From contig NZ_LVWA01000012.1 of NCBI RefSeq assembly GCF_001907195.1, positions 186,001 through 250,000 on the forward strand: a DNA stretch of 64,000 nucleotides, given 5' to 3'. Made by a program: the position numbers and the translations under genes. The notes under the pieces are model-generated. The model was not told where the DNA came from and searched no databases. It was given only the letters and a program-made list of their open reading frames with translations. Of the stretch, positions 36,507 through 44,834 are shown piece by piece (position 1 is the stretch's first letter; each line of letters opens with the position of its first letter). Source of the DNA: Pontibacter flavimaris. Its GTDB lineage: Bacteria; Bacteroidota; Bacteroidia; Cytophagales; Hymenobacteraceae.

Positions 36507-39302
36507 ATGAAATACAAAGGTGCAAGATGGTTTAAATGTGATCTTCATATTCATACAACAGCGAGTGCTTGCTTTCAAGATAAAACCGTTACTGCAGAAC
36601 AGTGGGTGAAAGAAGCTCTAGATAAAGGTTTAAACTGTGTAGCAGTTACTGATCATAATACTGGAGCTATGATTGATCAAATTAAATTAGCTGCTGAAGG
36701 AACAGGGCTCACTGTTTTCCCTGGTGTAGAAATTACGTGCGATCCATCGAAGGTACACCTTTTAATAATTTTCGATATCGATAAAACGTCGGATGATATC
36801 AATGATTTTCTAATAACATGTGGTATCTCTAGAGGTGAGTTTGGAACACAAGAAGCCTTCACTTCGCTTAGTATCTTTGAAATTGCAGAAAAAGCAAAAA
36901 GTGCAAAAGCTCTTATTATTCCCGCTCATATAGATGAGTACAATGGTTTAGGCTCAATAAGCGTAGCCAATTTAAAAAAACTCTACGACCTTGATTACAT
37001 TAATGCTGTTCAGGTAGTACACCCCGAGTTTTTATCACCTATTTCGTCACCATATGACGATGAGCTTAAAGAGAAACTTAATATTTATTATTCTTATCCA
37101 AATCCACAAATTGATGATTCAATTATAAAAGAGTGGTCAACTACAGTAAAATACGCTACTGATGCCAACTTAGCTATACTTTCATTTTCTGATAATCCTC
37201 ATGAACAGAATAATCCAAAACATGGTTTGTGGGGAATTGGAAGCTGCTATAGCTGGATTAAGATGGATGAGAAGCCATCTTTAGAAGGATTAAGACAAGC
37301 GTTTCTCATCCCTGAGAGAAGAGTTAAAACCAATCATGACTGCTCTGATATACCTTATGAAACACCTGAACTGTGGATAAAATCGTTGGAGATAACTAAC
37401 ACCACTATTACAGATAATAATGCTCCTTTAAGAATTGATTTTAATCCTCAACTAACAACTATAATAGGTGGAAGAGGAAGTGGAAAGTCAAGTATTTTTA
37501 GATTTATAAGAGGAGCCTTCAATAAGTGTGCAGATATATGTGATTTGAAAGAGATTTTTGCTGATCAAAAAGATTTCTATAAAAGATTTGACAATAAATC
37601 AAAAAAAGGAGTCCTAACTGAAAACTCTGAAATACTGATTGAATTCATTCGGCATAAAGTTAAATATCAGATAAAAGCTACTGATATAACTCATCAAGAG
37701 TCTCAAAAGGTAGAGATACAAAAGTTTGACACATCCTCTAGTAGTTGGGTAACTGTAGAAGAAGAGGGTTTTATTGATTTCTTTGAATATGAACAGTATT
37801 CTCAAAAGCAGATATATGAAATAGCTCAAGACCCCAATTGCTTAAGAGAGCGAATTGATAAATTGGATGATGATATAGAGACATTAAAAGACAATAGAGA
37901 AACAACAAAAAGGCTATTTTTAGAAAAATCTACGACTATTAGATCCATTCAGCAACAAATAGCTGGTAAAGGTAAATTACAAACTGAAATCAAAGATTTA
38001 GAAGAAAGAATAAAGCTTTTTCATGAGAGCGGAATAGCAGACTTATTGACTGAAAAGGAATTACTATCAACACAGGAAATTCTGATCAATAATGAACTAT
38101 TGAAGTTTGTGAATATTGAAAATTCATTTGATGACTTAATTGATCAAGTCCACTTAGATTCATTTAATCTTACAACTTTTGATGCTAACGAATCTATAGA
38201 ACTCTATGAAATAAACGCCAAAGCTCAAAAAGACCTAGAGAGCATTAAAAAAGAAATCGAAGTTCTTAAAAGTAAAGTATTAAATGTGAAAGATACTTTG
38301 CTAGATGAAATCAAGGTGTCAGATTGGAAAGATAAGTACAATAAAAATCTCTCCGATTTCAATGCAAAAAAAGCTGATTTAGAAGCTCAGGGTATAGAAG
38401 ATATCAAAAACTTTGAGAAAATAACGTCACAAAAAATTTCAAAAGAAAATGATCTAAATAAGATATTCGCTTTAGAGGATAAATTAGATCAGGAGTTAAA
38501 ATCTCGGGAAGAAATCCAGAAAGAATTTTTAGACACAACTAAAGAGATTACAAAAAAAAGAAAGGTAGCCGTAGCATCAATCCTTCCTGATGATAAGGTT
38601 AAGATCTTAATAAAGCCTTTTAGGAATAAAACAGATTTCGAAACTAAACTTAGAACAATTCTACAAAAAGAAAATAGTTTCGATAAAGATATCAATGTAA
38701 TAGTTGAAATATGCTTTAATGGGAATGTTGAGAAAACAATAACCGATATTAGAAATATCTTTCACAGAATTCGAAATAAAGAAGAAGTGGAAGAGGTTAC
38801 TGGTTACTTCTATAACTTAGTCGAAAAACTAAATGATGCTCAAATTGATGAAATTGATTTGTTGTGGCCTGAAGATGAAATTGAGATTCAGTATAAACCA
38901 ACAAATGATGCTTCTTTTCGACCATTATCCACGGCTTCTGCAGGTCAAAAGACTACGGCAATATTGACATTTATACTTTCGCATGGTAATGTGCCTCTAT
39001 TATTAGATCAACCTGAAGATGACTTAGATAATAGATTAGTATATGAGCTAATAGTTGATAGACTAAAATTTGCAAAAGAACAACGCCAAATAATCGTTGT
39101 TACTCATAACGCTAATATCCCAGTTAATGGTGATGCAGAGTATATTGTTTCAATGAACTCTGAAAGTAAAAAATTAGGTGTTCTATATTCTGGAACAGTT
39201 GATATACCTGATATTAAAAAAGAAATTTGTGATGTCATGGAGGGTACCAAACATGCATTCACAATGAGAGCAAAAAGATATAAGGAAATAGCTCTTAGTT
39301 AG
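36507..39302 (+). CDS. PHP-domain/SMC-like ATPase fusion (TrlF-like), apparently acquired
   Basis: 931 residues. The N-terminal PHP phosphoesterase domain (1-280) has 'CDLHIHTTASA' (H14, H16), 'VTDHNTG' near 47-53, 'PGVEITC' near 72-78, 'IPAHIDEYNG' near 138-147 and 'SFSDNPHEQ' near 226-234. The ATPase domain has Walker A 'IIGGRGSGKSS' near 319-329, a long coiled coil (about 440-760), an ABC-like signature 'TASAGQKTTAIL', Walker B 'LLLDQPEDDLDN' near 830 and a switch 'VVTHNANIPVNGD'. The architecture matches TrlF-family PHP-ATPases; a role in phage or mobile-element defence is an inference. Codons are strikingly AT-rich against both neighbours and the TATACTT heptamer is rare in it, which points to recent transfer. 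Confidence 0.85.
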   Translation: MKYKGARWFKCDLHIHTTASACFQDKTVTAEQWVKEALDKGLNCVAVTDHNTGAMIDQIKLAAEGTGLTVFPGVEITCDPSKVHLLIIFDIDKTSDDINDFLITCGISRGEFGTQEAFTSLSIFEIAEKAKSAKALIIPAHIDEYNGLGSISVANLKKLYDLDYINAVQVVHPEFLSPISSPYDDELKEKLNIYYSYPNPQIDDSIIKEWSTTVKYATDANLAILSFSDNPHEQNNPKHGLWGIGSCYSWIKMDEKPSLEGLRQAFLIPERRVKTNHDCSDIPYETPELWIKSLEITNTTITDNNAPLRIDFNPQLTTIIGGRGSGKSSIFRFIRGAFNKCADICDLKEIFADQKDFYKRFDNKSKKGVLTENSEILIEFIRHKVKYQIKATDITHQESQKVEIQKFDTSSSSWVTVEEEGFIDFFEYEQYSQKQIYEIAQDPNCLRERIDKLDDDIETLKDNRETTKRLFLEKSTTIRSIQQQIAGKGKLQTEIKDLEERIKLFHESGIADLLTEKELLSTQEILINNELLKFVNIENSFDDLIDQVHLDSFNLTTFDANESIELYEINAKAQKDLESIKKEIEVLKSKVLNVKDTLLDEIKVSDWKDKYNKNLSDFNAKKADLEAQGIEDIKNFEKITSQKISKENDLNKIFALEDKLDQELKSREEIQKEFLDTTKEITKKRKVAVASILPDDKVKILIKPFRNKTDFETKLRTILQKENSFDKDINVIVEICFNGNVEKTITDIRNIFHRIRNKEEVEEVTGYFYNLVEKLNDAQIDEIDLLWPEDEIEIQYKPTNDASFRPLSTASAGQKTTAILTFILSHGNVPLLLDQPEDDLDNRLVYELIVDRLKFAKEQRQIIVVTHNANIPVNGDAEYIVSMNSESKKLGVLYSGTVDIPDIKKEICDVMEGTKHAFTMRAKRYKEIALS

Positions 39303-39327
39303 AAAAAAAGTTTAAACATTACATTTT

Positions 39328-39358
39328 AAAGCCCGAACTCGCAGTTCGGGCTTTTCTT
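39328..39358 (+). terminator. Terminator after the PHP/SMC ATPase gene
   Basis: Stem AAAGCCCGAACT / AGTTCGGGCTTT with a CGC loop and T-rich tail; the A-run on the other side makes it bidirectional in form. Confidence 0.92.
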
Positions 39359-39411
39359 TTCTACTCAGCTATACCTTCAACCAAAGTAACAGTACAAGCT
39401 ACATACTCCCC

Positions 39412-39513
39412 CGCTGGCGCGAGCTTGTAGCTCGTGTCTTTTATTTTCCACGCAGCTATATTTCAGCACAAATAATAGTACGATCTACAAGCTCGCACTA
39501 GCACATTCCACTA
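39412..39513. repeat. REP palindromes left of the RAYT relic
   Basis: The unit GCGCGAGCTTGTAGCTCGTG (39415 on) is a palindrome with a 3-base centre, followed by TTTCCACGCAGCTATA.. and a shorter inverted GATCTACAAGCTCGCACTAG at 39491-39510. Related units lie at 40193-40223 (inverted), 41571, 42178 and 43316, and weaker relatives lie in blocks A and B. Confidence 0.8.
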
Positions 39514-39599
39514 GCATAGTTATTCACAGTAGCGTAATTACTTATGTACAAACAACCTGCTCACAACCCGGAAGCAGCTGTTAGAAGTATAAGCTGCTG

Positions 39600-40187
39600 A
39601 TGAGCAGGAAGTATAAATTTCATAACAAGGAAGGGCTATACTTTGTGAGTTTTGCGGTGGTGTACTGGGTAGACGTGTTTACGCGGGAAGAGTACTTTGC
39701 CCTCCTTACCGACAGCCTGAACTACTGCCGGAAACACAAAGGCATGGAGATCTATGCCTGGTGTATCATGCCCAGCCACGTGCACCTCATCTTCCGGGCC
39801 AAGGCTAACAACCCGTGCGTACTGCTGAAGCTGAAGACCTATACTTCCAAACACGAAACTGTCCCCTTGAGGGGACTATAGGGGTGTAAAGCCTGTTGCT
39901 AAAGTCATCTGCTAAATTCTAACACCCCTCTAACTCCCCTCAAGGGGAGAATTCGGCTCTTACTATTTTCAACTTTACTGGCAAGGGTTATCCTTTAACT
40001 GAGAACTTTACGGCCCACCTCCTCGGAGGGGTCAGGAGTGGGTAAATAAGCAAAGTTTTCTTTCAACTAGCTGCGTTTGCTGATTCCCTTGGTACCAGGC
40101 CGTTTTTGTGTCCGAGCCGCACCATTGAAAGTATAGCAGCGCCCTAGATTTTAACGGAAAGGTATGCTGGAGATTGCTATTGCCTGA
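39600..40187 (+). pseudogene. Decayed REP-associated tyrosine transposase (RAYT, Y1/HUH)
   Basis: The first 85 codons are intact: 'MSRKYKFHNKEGLYFVSFAV' and the HUH motif 'WCIMPSHVHLIFRAK' near 54-68 (H60, H62). The frame then runs straight into an inverted-repeat element (39860-39949) and ends. About 150 bases later, from about 40095, the C-terminus reappears as 'AVFVSEPHH', a TGA in place of the expected Trp, 'KYSSALDFNGK', then a one-base shift to 'GMLEIAIA' and a stop at 40185-40187. RAYTs mobilise or spread REP palindromes; inverted REP copies flank this relic. The middle is lost, so it is not functional. Confidence 0.8.
39860..39949. repeat. Inverted-repeat element, copy 2, inside the RAYT relic
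   Basis: Arms CCCCTTGAGGGGACTATAGG..GTGTAAA and ..AACACCCCTCTAACTCCCCT..CAAGGGGA in opposite orientation, matching copy 1 at 14771-14880 while the centre differs. It interrupts the transposase frame after 'LKTYTSKHE'. Confidence 0.75.
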
Positions 40188-40192
40188 AGAAT

Positions 40193-40223
40193 GGAGGCAC
40201 GAGCTGCAAGACCGCGCCAGCGG
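40193..40223 (-). repeat. Inverted REP copy right of the RAYT relic
   Basis: The minus strand reads CCGCTGGCGCGGTCTTGCAG then CTCGTGCCTCC, a variant of the unit at 39408-39438 in the opposite orientation, so the two bracket the transposase relic. Confidence 0.75.
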
Positions 40224-40617
40224 AGGGATTGTACAAAGCGTGTACTTGTGCCGGCAACAACAGCGGAAACTATGGACTCTCAACAGGGATAACTCAACGT
40301 TTTAGTAAACTATAGTAGCCTGTGCTCTTAAAGAATGCCCTTCACCTAGACGCTTACGTTTCAACAAGACATCTTTCCAGGTTAGAGGCTCAAAGTATAT
40401 TTGTGGATTTACCCGCACCCTACCGGCTCCTGCCCTACGCTAGCTAACAAAATAGCGGCACTCACTTCATACTTAACCAATAATTAAATTTAATCTTATT
40501 ATAATCATAATATTAACGTATCATTTCCTATATCGCCTCCACTACCATAGCCTTCTTCTGCCCTCTCCCTGCCGAGTCTTAGCAATTCACATCATATACC
40601 ATTTAAACGTATCATCT
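40224..40617. other. AT-rich gap upstream of the metzincin gene
   Basis: No gene, hairpin or known motif was recognised beyond one AAGTATA copy near 40392 and an AT-rich stretch at 40470-40530 that may hold the promoter. Confidence 0.4.
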
Positions 40618-41514
40618 ATGAAACAATTTAAACCTATTCTATCAGTCGTGCTGGTAACTATCCTGGCTTTCTCGTGTCAGGATCAGCTTCAGGAAGAAGA
40701 GGTAGCGCCTCTGGCCGCCTCTTCAGAAAGCATGTTGCAAACCAAGACCCGGCACGGGAAATACATGCTGTACAAAGCCGAGTACATCACGTCCGGCGAG
40801 GGAAAAGAAGTGGGCAACGTGGTTTACTTCAACCATCGGGGCAACAAGCAGCTTTCCGATGACTTTGTAGAGGACTACAGCGAAGACGGCACCAGCGACA
40901 TCACCTACTACGTCGACAACAACAGGCCTTCGGAGGATTTGTCTGCGGACGTTACCGAAGCTGCCATCGACAGGGCCATGGACACCTGGGATGACGCAAC
41001 CTGCTCCGATCTAGGTATGACCAAGGTGCCATACGACGGCCGAACAACCGGATTCATCTCTGCCCTATTCGGCTATGGTGGTAGCTATGACTATGTAGCG
41101 GATGTCGTGCATGCAGGCTGGCTTCCGGCTGAATTCTTTGATATGATCAGACCAGGTGGTAGCTATAACATTCTCGCCGTAACGTTCACCCTCATCTATG
41201 TAGATGCCGAAGGGTACCCTACAGACATGGACGGAAATGGAAAAGCGGACGTCGCCTGGAGAGAGATTTATTACAATGATGCCTTCACCTGGAATGATGG
41301 GTATACCTATGATGTGGAGACAGTCGCTTTGCATGAGGCAGGACATGGCTTGAGCCAGGATCACTTTGGAAAAGCATTTGTAACCCTGGGAAATGGCAAG
41401 CTGCATTTTGCTCCGCGCGCGATGATGAATGCGGCCTATTCGCAGGTGCAAACCGAAATTTCAGGTACCGACCTGGCCGGCCATTGCAGCAATTGGGCGA
41501 ACTGGGCGAAGTAA
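40618..41514 (+). CDS. Metzincin-type zinc protease lipoprotein
   Basis: 298 residues. A lipoprotein signal (SVVLVTILAFSC, Cys20) anchors it to a membrane. The zinc motif 'ALHEAGHGLSQDHFG' gives H239, E240, H243 and H249, the HExxHxxxxxH pattern; the third-position Gly of the classic metzincin motif is replaced. A Met-turn candidate follows in 'APRAMMNAAYS'. The N-terminal half probably contains a propeptide. It probably cleaves proteins at the cell surface; the substrate is unknown. Confidence 0.85.
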   Translation: MKQFKPILSVVLVTILAFSCQDQLQEEEVAPLAASSESMLQTKTRHGKYMLYKAEYITSGEGKEVGNVVYFNHRGNKQLSDDFVEDYSEDGTSDITYYVDNNRPSEDLSADVTEAAIDRAMDTWDDATCSDLGMTKVPYDGRTTGFISALFGYGGSYDYVADVVHAGWLPAEFFDMIRPGGSYNILAVTFTLIYVDAEGYPTDMDGNGKADVAWREIYYNDAFTWNDGYTYDVETVALHEAGHGLSQDHFGKAFVTLGNGKLHFAPRAMMNAAYSQVQTEISGTDLAGHCSNWANWAK

Positions 41515-41538
41515 GATGAAAGCATATTAGCAAAGAAG

Positions 41539-41567
41539 GAGCCTTTCCATGGAGCTGGAAGGGCTCC
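41539..41567 (+). terminator. Weak hairpin after the metzincin gene
   Basis: Arms GGAGCCTTTCC and GGAAGGGCTCC pair with one mismatch, 25 bases after the stop; no long T-run. Confidence 0.45.
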
Positions 41568-41570
41568 CCT

Positions 41571-41655
41571 TCGCTAGCGCAAGCTTGTAGCGCGTGCCTT
41601 TTCGTTTCCACGAAGCTATACTTTCTGGAGCAGCATATACTCCTATCCTATGTAC
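41571..41655. repeat. REP unit between the metzincin and gerW-like genes
   Basis: CGCTAGCGCAAGCTTGTAGC then GCGTGCC, then TTTCCACGAAGCTATACTTT: the extended REP unit of about 85 bp seen also at 39412, 42178 and 43316. Confidence 0.7.
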
Positions 41656-41733
41656 GGCCCCCTTATAACCCAACTTCAGCATAAGGCCTTCGTACCTGTA
41701 TATTCCGGTTTAACCTAAATCAATTACCTGCAT

Positions 41734-42138
41734 ATGGATGAAAACAAAACGTCGGTTGGCGCTGCTGAACGCAGCCTTGTGGAAAGGCTGGCCGAAAAAT
41801 TAGGCACAGCAGCTAACAGCGCCACTATTTATGGTGAGCCGGTAGAACGCGAGGGTGTTACGGTCATTCCTGTTGCAAAAGCTGCTTATGGTTTTGGTGG
41901 CGGTGCAGGTACTGGCACAGAGAAAAAAGGAGAGGGTTATGGCGGTGGCGGTGGCATGCGTTTAACGCCTGTAGGTTATATTGAAATCAAAGACGGAACT
42001 ACCCGGTTCCGCACCATCCGCGACCCGCAAATGGTGGTAAAAATAGTAGCCATCGGGAGCCTGGCTTTGTTGCTGACCACCAAGAGCATTGTCAGTATCT
42101 TTAAAAACAAGAAGATGGTTAAGCTACTGAAGAAGTAA
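41734..42138 (+). CDS. GerW/YtfJ family protein
   Basis: 134 residues. The YtfJ (GerW) domain is recognised by 'TIYGEPVEREGVTVIPVAKA' near 31-50, a glycine-rich stretch (GFGGGAGTGTEKKGEGYGGG, about 53-72) and 'MRLTPVGYIEIKDG'. A C-terminal hydrophobic segment ('MVVKIVAIGSLALLLTT', about 99-115) probably inserts in the membrane. In Bacillus GerW affects spore germination; in non-sporulating bacteria the role is unknown. It stands alone between two REP copies. Confidence 0.88.
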   Translation: MDENKTSVGAAERSLVERLAEKLGTAANSATIYGEPVEREGVTVIPVAKAAYGFGGGAGTGTEKKGEGYGGGGGMRLTPVGYIEIKDGTTRFRTIRDPQMVVKIVAIGSLALLLTTKSIVSIFKNKKMVKLLKK

Positions 42139-42177
42139 GCTTTCGGTGGAGTACCAGATTAAAGTGCTGCATATCCT

Positions 42178-42262
42178 ACCGCGAGCTTGTAGCTCGTGCC
42201 TGGTTCAACCCACGCAGCCATACCTTTAGCACTCGTACCAGTACAAGGTACATCCGTATTCA
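42178..42262. repeat. REP unit upstream of truA
   Basis: GCGAGCTTGTAGCTCGTGCC then CCACGCAGCCATACCTTTAG, the same extended REP unit as at 39412 and 41571. Confidence 0.7.
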
Positions 42263-42301
42263 TGGCGCTAACAAGCAGCATGCACCTCCTTTATCACTAT
42301 C

Positions 42302-43150
42302 TTGCAAGGAAATCTCCATCACATAAACCTGAGCAATACCTTGCGCTACTTCTTTCATATCGGTTACAGCGGCACACACTATAAAGGTTGGCAGCGACAC
42401 CCCTATGGGGTTGGGGTGCAGCAGGTGATAGAGGCTAGCCTTGAAAAGATTCTGAAGCAGCCCGTAGCGATCGTGGGCTGTGGCCGGACAGATGCCGGGG
42501 TACATGCAAGCCAGTTCTTTTTTCACCTGGATGTAGCGCAGCCCTGGGAATTCGACATGCTTTTCCGGCTGAACAAAGTGTTACCGCCCGACATCGCTGT
42601 GTTCGACATCATTCCGGTGGAGGGCCTGCCCCACGCTCGGTTCGATGCCAGCAAAAGAAGCTACGACTATTTTATACATACCTACAAAGATCCGTTTCTG
42701 CACGAGGCAAGCGCCCTGTACCAGGTCCGGAACCTAAACCTGGATGCCATGCAGGCGGCCGCTGCCCTGCTCCCCCTTTACACCGATTACCGTAACCTGT
42801 GCCTAACACCAGCAGAGCAGGACAGCACCATCTGCCATATAACAGAAGCCCGGTGGTTTTCGGACCAGCAGGGTGACAGGCTGCGTTTCCAGATAACGGC
42901 AAACAGGTTTCTGAGCCGCATGATTCGCATTCTAGTAGGCCAACTCCTGAAGACCGGAACCGGCGCGCTCAGCCTGCAGGAGTTTGAAAGTTACCTGTCC
43001 CTTGAGAAAGCACCCAAACACCTTTCACCGGCGTATCCGCAGGGGCTGTACCTTTCCAAAGTAACCTACCCTTTCCTGGACATGGCGCCCCGCCCTACTT
43101 TCTCTCCTGCATTCCATCAGGTAGCAGATGCCAGCTGGCAAACAATCTGA
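42302..43150 (+). CDS. truA: tRNA pseudouridine synthase A
   Basis: 282 residues from a TTG at 42302; conserved sequence starts at 'RYFFHIGYSGTHYKGWQRHP', so the start is close. The catalytic motif 'GCGRTDAGVHASQFFFH' near 60-76 holds the nucleophilic Asp, and 'ANRFLSRMIRILVGQLLKTG' near 200-219 is the second TruA motif. It converts uridines 38-40 of tRNA to pseudouridine. No ATG suits the start. Confidence 0.95.
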   Translation: MQGNLHHINLSNTLRYFFHIGYSGTHYKGWQRHPYGVGVQQVIEASLEKILKQPVAIVGCGRTDAGVHASQFFFHLDVAQPWEFDMLFRLNKVLPPDIAVFDIIPVEGLPHARFDASKRSYDYFIHTYKDPFLHEASALYQVRNLNLDAMQAAAALLPLYTDYRNLCLTPAEQDSTICHITEARWFSDQQGDRLRFQITANRFLSRMIRILVGQLLKTGTGALSLQEFESYLSLEKAPKHLSPAYPQGLYLSKVTYPFLDMAPRPTFSPAFHQVADASWQTI

Positions 43151-43249
43151 AAACACTCCGCTGGTGTGTGCTAGTAGATTTGTCTTGTCCCTTAACATTT
43201 TCAAAGTATAATCTTAAGTGAACAAGTGTGACAGCAAGTAAAGCAAACT

Positions 43250-43267
43250 GTCCCCTCAAGGGGACAA
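43250..43267. repeat. TGTCCCCTCAAGGGGACA palindrome
   Basis: A perfect 18-base palindrome related to the arms of the elements at 14771 and 39860; probably a solo arm. A partial extended REP unit follows at 43316-43385 (GCAGTTCGTGTC, then CAAGCAGAGCTATACTTTCA). Confidence 0.6.
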
Positions 43268-43424
43268 TGGTTCTTGAACAGACGCATTGCCAGGTAAAAT
43301 TATGGAACAAGATAATCCTTGCAGTTCGTGTCTTTGCTTTTCAAGCAGAGCTATACTTTCAGCACAAGTATAAATAAGAGCCACTGGCTTAAACTAGCAG
43401 CCAATAAATGATCACTGTAAAGTA

Positions 43425-43467
43425 TAAAAGCGGGGCCCAAAGGTTTTGCACCAGCCCCGCTTTTATA
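43425..43467. terminator. Bidirectional terminator downstream of the AHSA1 gene
   Basis: Stem TATAAAAGCGGGGC / GCCCCGCTTTTATA with a 17-base loop and A/T runs at both ends. Confidence 0.85.
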
Positions 43468-43509
43468 GTATGAAATTACTATGTTCGCTCTTCCGCAGCC
43501 TATAGGGCC

Positions 43510-44019
43510 TTACGCCTCCTGCTTCTGAGCAGCCAGTAACTGATCAAGGTTTTCCATAGCCGTGGTCAGGCCTTCCTTAAAGCCCATCTGGATGGTGGTT
43601 TCGAGCTGTGCCAGGTCATCGAATGTGATCAGGTTCTCTACTAAGGTAACATCGGCTTTGGGTGTAAAGCTTACTTCCCACTTCGATTGCGGCATTTCTG
43701 TGTTTACCACGCCTTCCGCATCTGCAAAACCATCCAGCGCGGTAAAGTGCTTTTTAGGATCAATGGCCTTATACTTGGCTAGTGCCCAATGCTCCTCCCC
43801 TTCCGGGCCAAGCATGGCATAGTGCCAGTGGCCACCTTCCCTGAAATCCATCGTTTTGGTGCGGGCTTTCCAGGGTTTAGGCGCCCACCACTGGTCCAGT
43901 ATCTCGCTTTTTGTGTAGGCGTTCCACACAAGCGGGAGTTCTGCGGCAAATTCCCTTTTTACAGTGATCGTGTTGTTTTCTTTGTTCACGGAGAACTCGA
44001 ATGCAAGGTCTTTCTTCAT
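43510..44019 (-). CDS. SRPBCC/AHSA1-domain protein
   Basis: 169 residues. The domain shows '[18 protein letters not shown]' near 19-36, '[20 protein letters not shown]' near 41-60 and '[12 protein letters not shown]', as in AHSA1-like START-fold proteins. Such proteins bind small hydrophobic ligands; no enzymatic role is implied. Its ATG overlaps the stop of the ArsR gene in ATGA, so the two form one operon. ArsR/AHSA1 pairs are common in bacteria. Confidence 0.93.
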   Translation of the reverse strand: MKKDLAFEFSVNKENNTITVKREFAAELPLVWNAYTKSEILDQWWAPKPWKARTKTMDFREGGHWHYAMLGPEGEEHWALAKYKAIDPKKHFTALDGFADAEGVVNTEMPQSKWEVSFTPKADVTLVENLITFDDLAQLETTIQMGFKEGLTTAMENLDQLLAAQKQEA

Positions 44020-44336
44020 GGCTTATTTTGTTTTATGTTAGAAAATATAGTGTCGAGTTGGTTAAAGCGGTCTTCCCAGATCTTCCTGAACTGTTCCAGC
44101 CAGTTGTCAATCTCTTTCATTTTAGCTACCTCCAGTTGATAGTAAATCTCCCGCCCCTGCTGCTCCTGTTTCACCAGCTGGCATTCTACAAGGATCTGCA
44201 AGTGCTTGGATATGGCCTGCCTGCTAGTGTCAAAATGCTCGGCTATGGCATTCGGCGTCATGGCCTGCAGGGCAATTAACCCGATAATGGCTCTTCGGGT
44301 AGGGTCTGCTATCGCCTGGAAAACGTCTCTTCTCAT
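44016..44336 (-). CDS. ArsR family winged-helix repressor
   Basis: 106 residues. '[20 protein letters not shown]' near 6-25 and '[20 protein letters not shown]' near 39-58 form the helix-turn-helix, and 'GREIYYQLE' is the wing. No metal-binding cysteine pair is present, so it belongs to the non-metal group that pairs with SRPBCC genes. It probably represses its own operon. Confidence 0.94.
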   Translation of the reverse strand: MRRDVFQAIADPTRRAIIGLIALQAMTPNAIAEHFDTSRQAISKHLQILVECQLVKQEQQGREIYYQLEVAKMKEIDNWLEQFRKIWEDRFNQLDTIFSNIKQNKP

Positions 44337-44549
44337 TTTAGAATTAAAATATGCAACCGTTTCATTGCTAATATACGCGCAACTACTTGGTTGCGCTAAT
44401 CATTTTTGATTTATTTTTTATCACACTCAAACAGGAGCAGTTACAGGGCTACTATGATGGAGCCTTTTCCCCTGCAGCACCTACACAAAGCTTGCAGCAG
44501 CGGGTTCACATGCGGGAGGTTGTACTTTTCCATACTTACCCAACGTGAA

Positions 44550-44690
44550 AACCGGCAACTCTGGCAGCACCACGGCCAACCCATCGGGTTGTGGAGCATA
44601 GCGCTAACGGATCAGAAAAACTGAAAAAGGCTATCCTAGTACTCAAGCCACGCCTTAGAAAGTATAGCCGCACCAAAGACTGCAGTACAA
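44550..44690 (+). pseudogene. Second RAYT relic (central and C-terminal fragments)
   Basis: Bases 44556-44624 encode 'QLWQHHGQPIGLWSIALTDQ' plus KN and a stop. This matches the central RAYT signature (F/L-W-Q-x-H-x-x-P-I-x-L-W...DQK). Further on, 44655-44690 read 'LRKYSRTKD', aligning with 'KYSSALDF' of the first relic. The N-terminal HUH half is missing. The rest of the gap 44337-44834 shows no gene. Confidence 0.6.
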
Positions 44691-44834
44691 ACGATTTATT
44701 CCGGAATTTAGAACCTTAACATCAGGCCCCAGGCTGTTCACGCGGTAATCCGATTTGTTGTTCAGGATGTTACAGATTACAGGTAAATTAGGTAACAGAG
44801 TTTACACACTTATTTTACCTAAAATCTTACCGCT

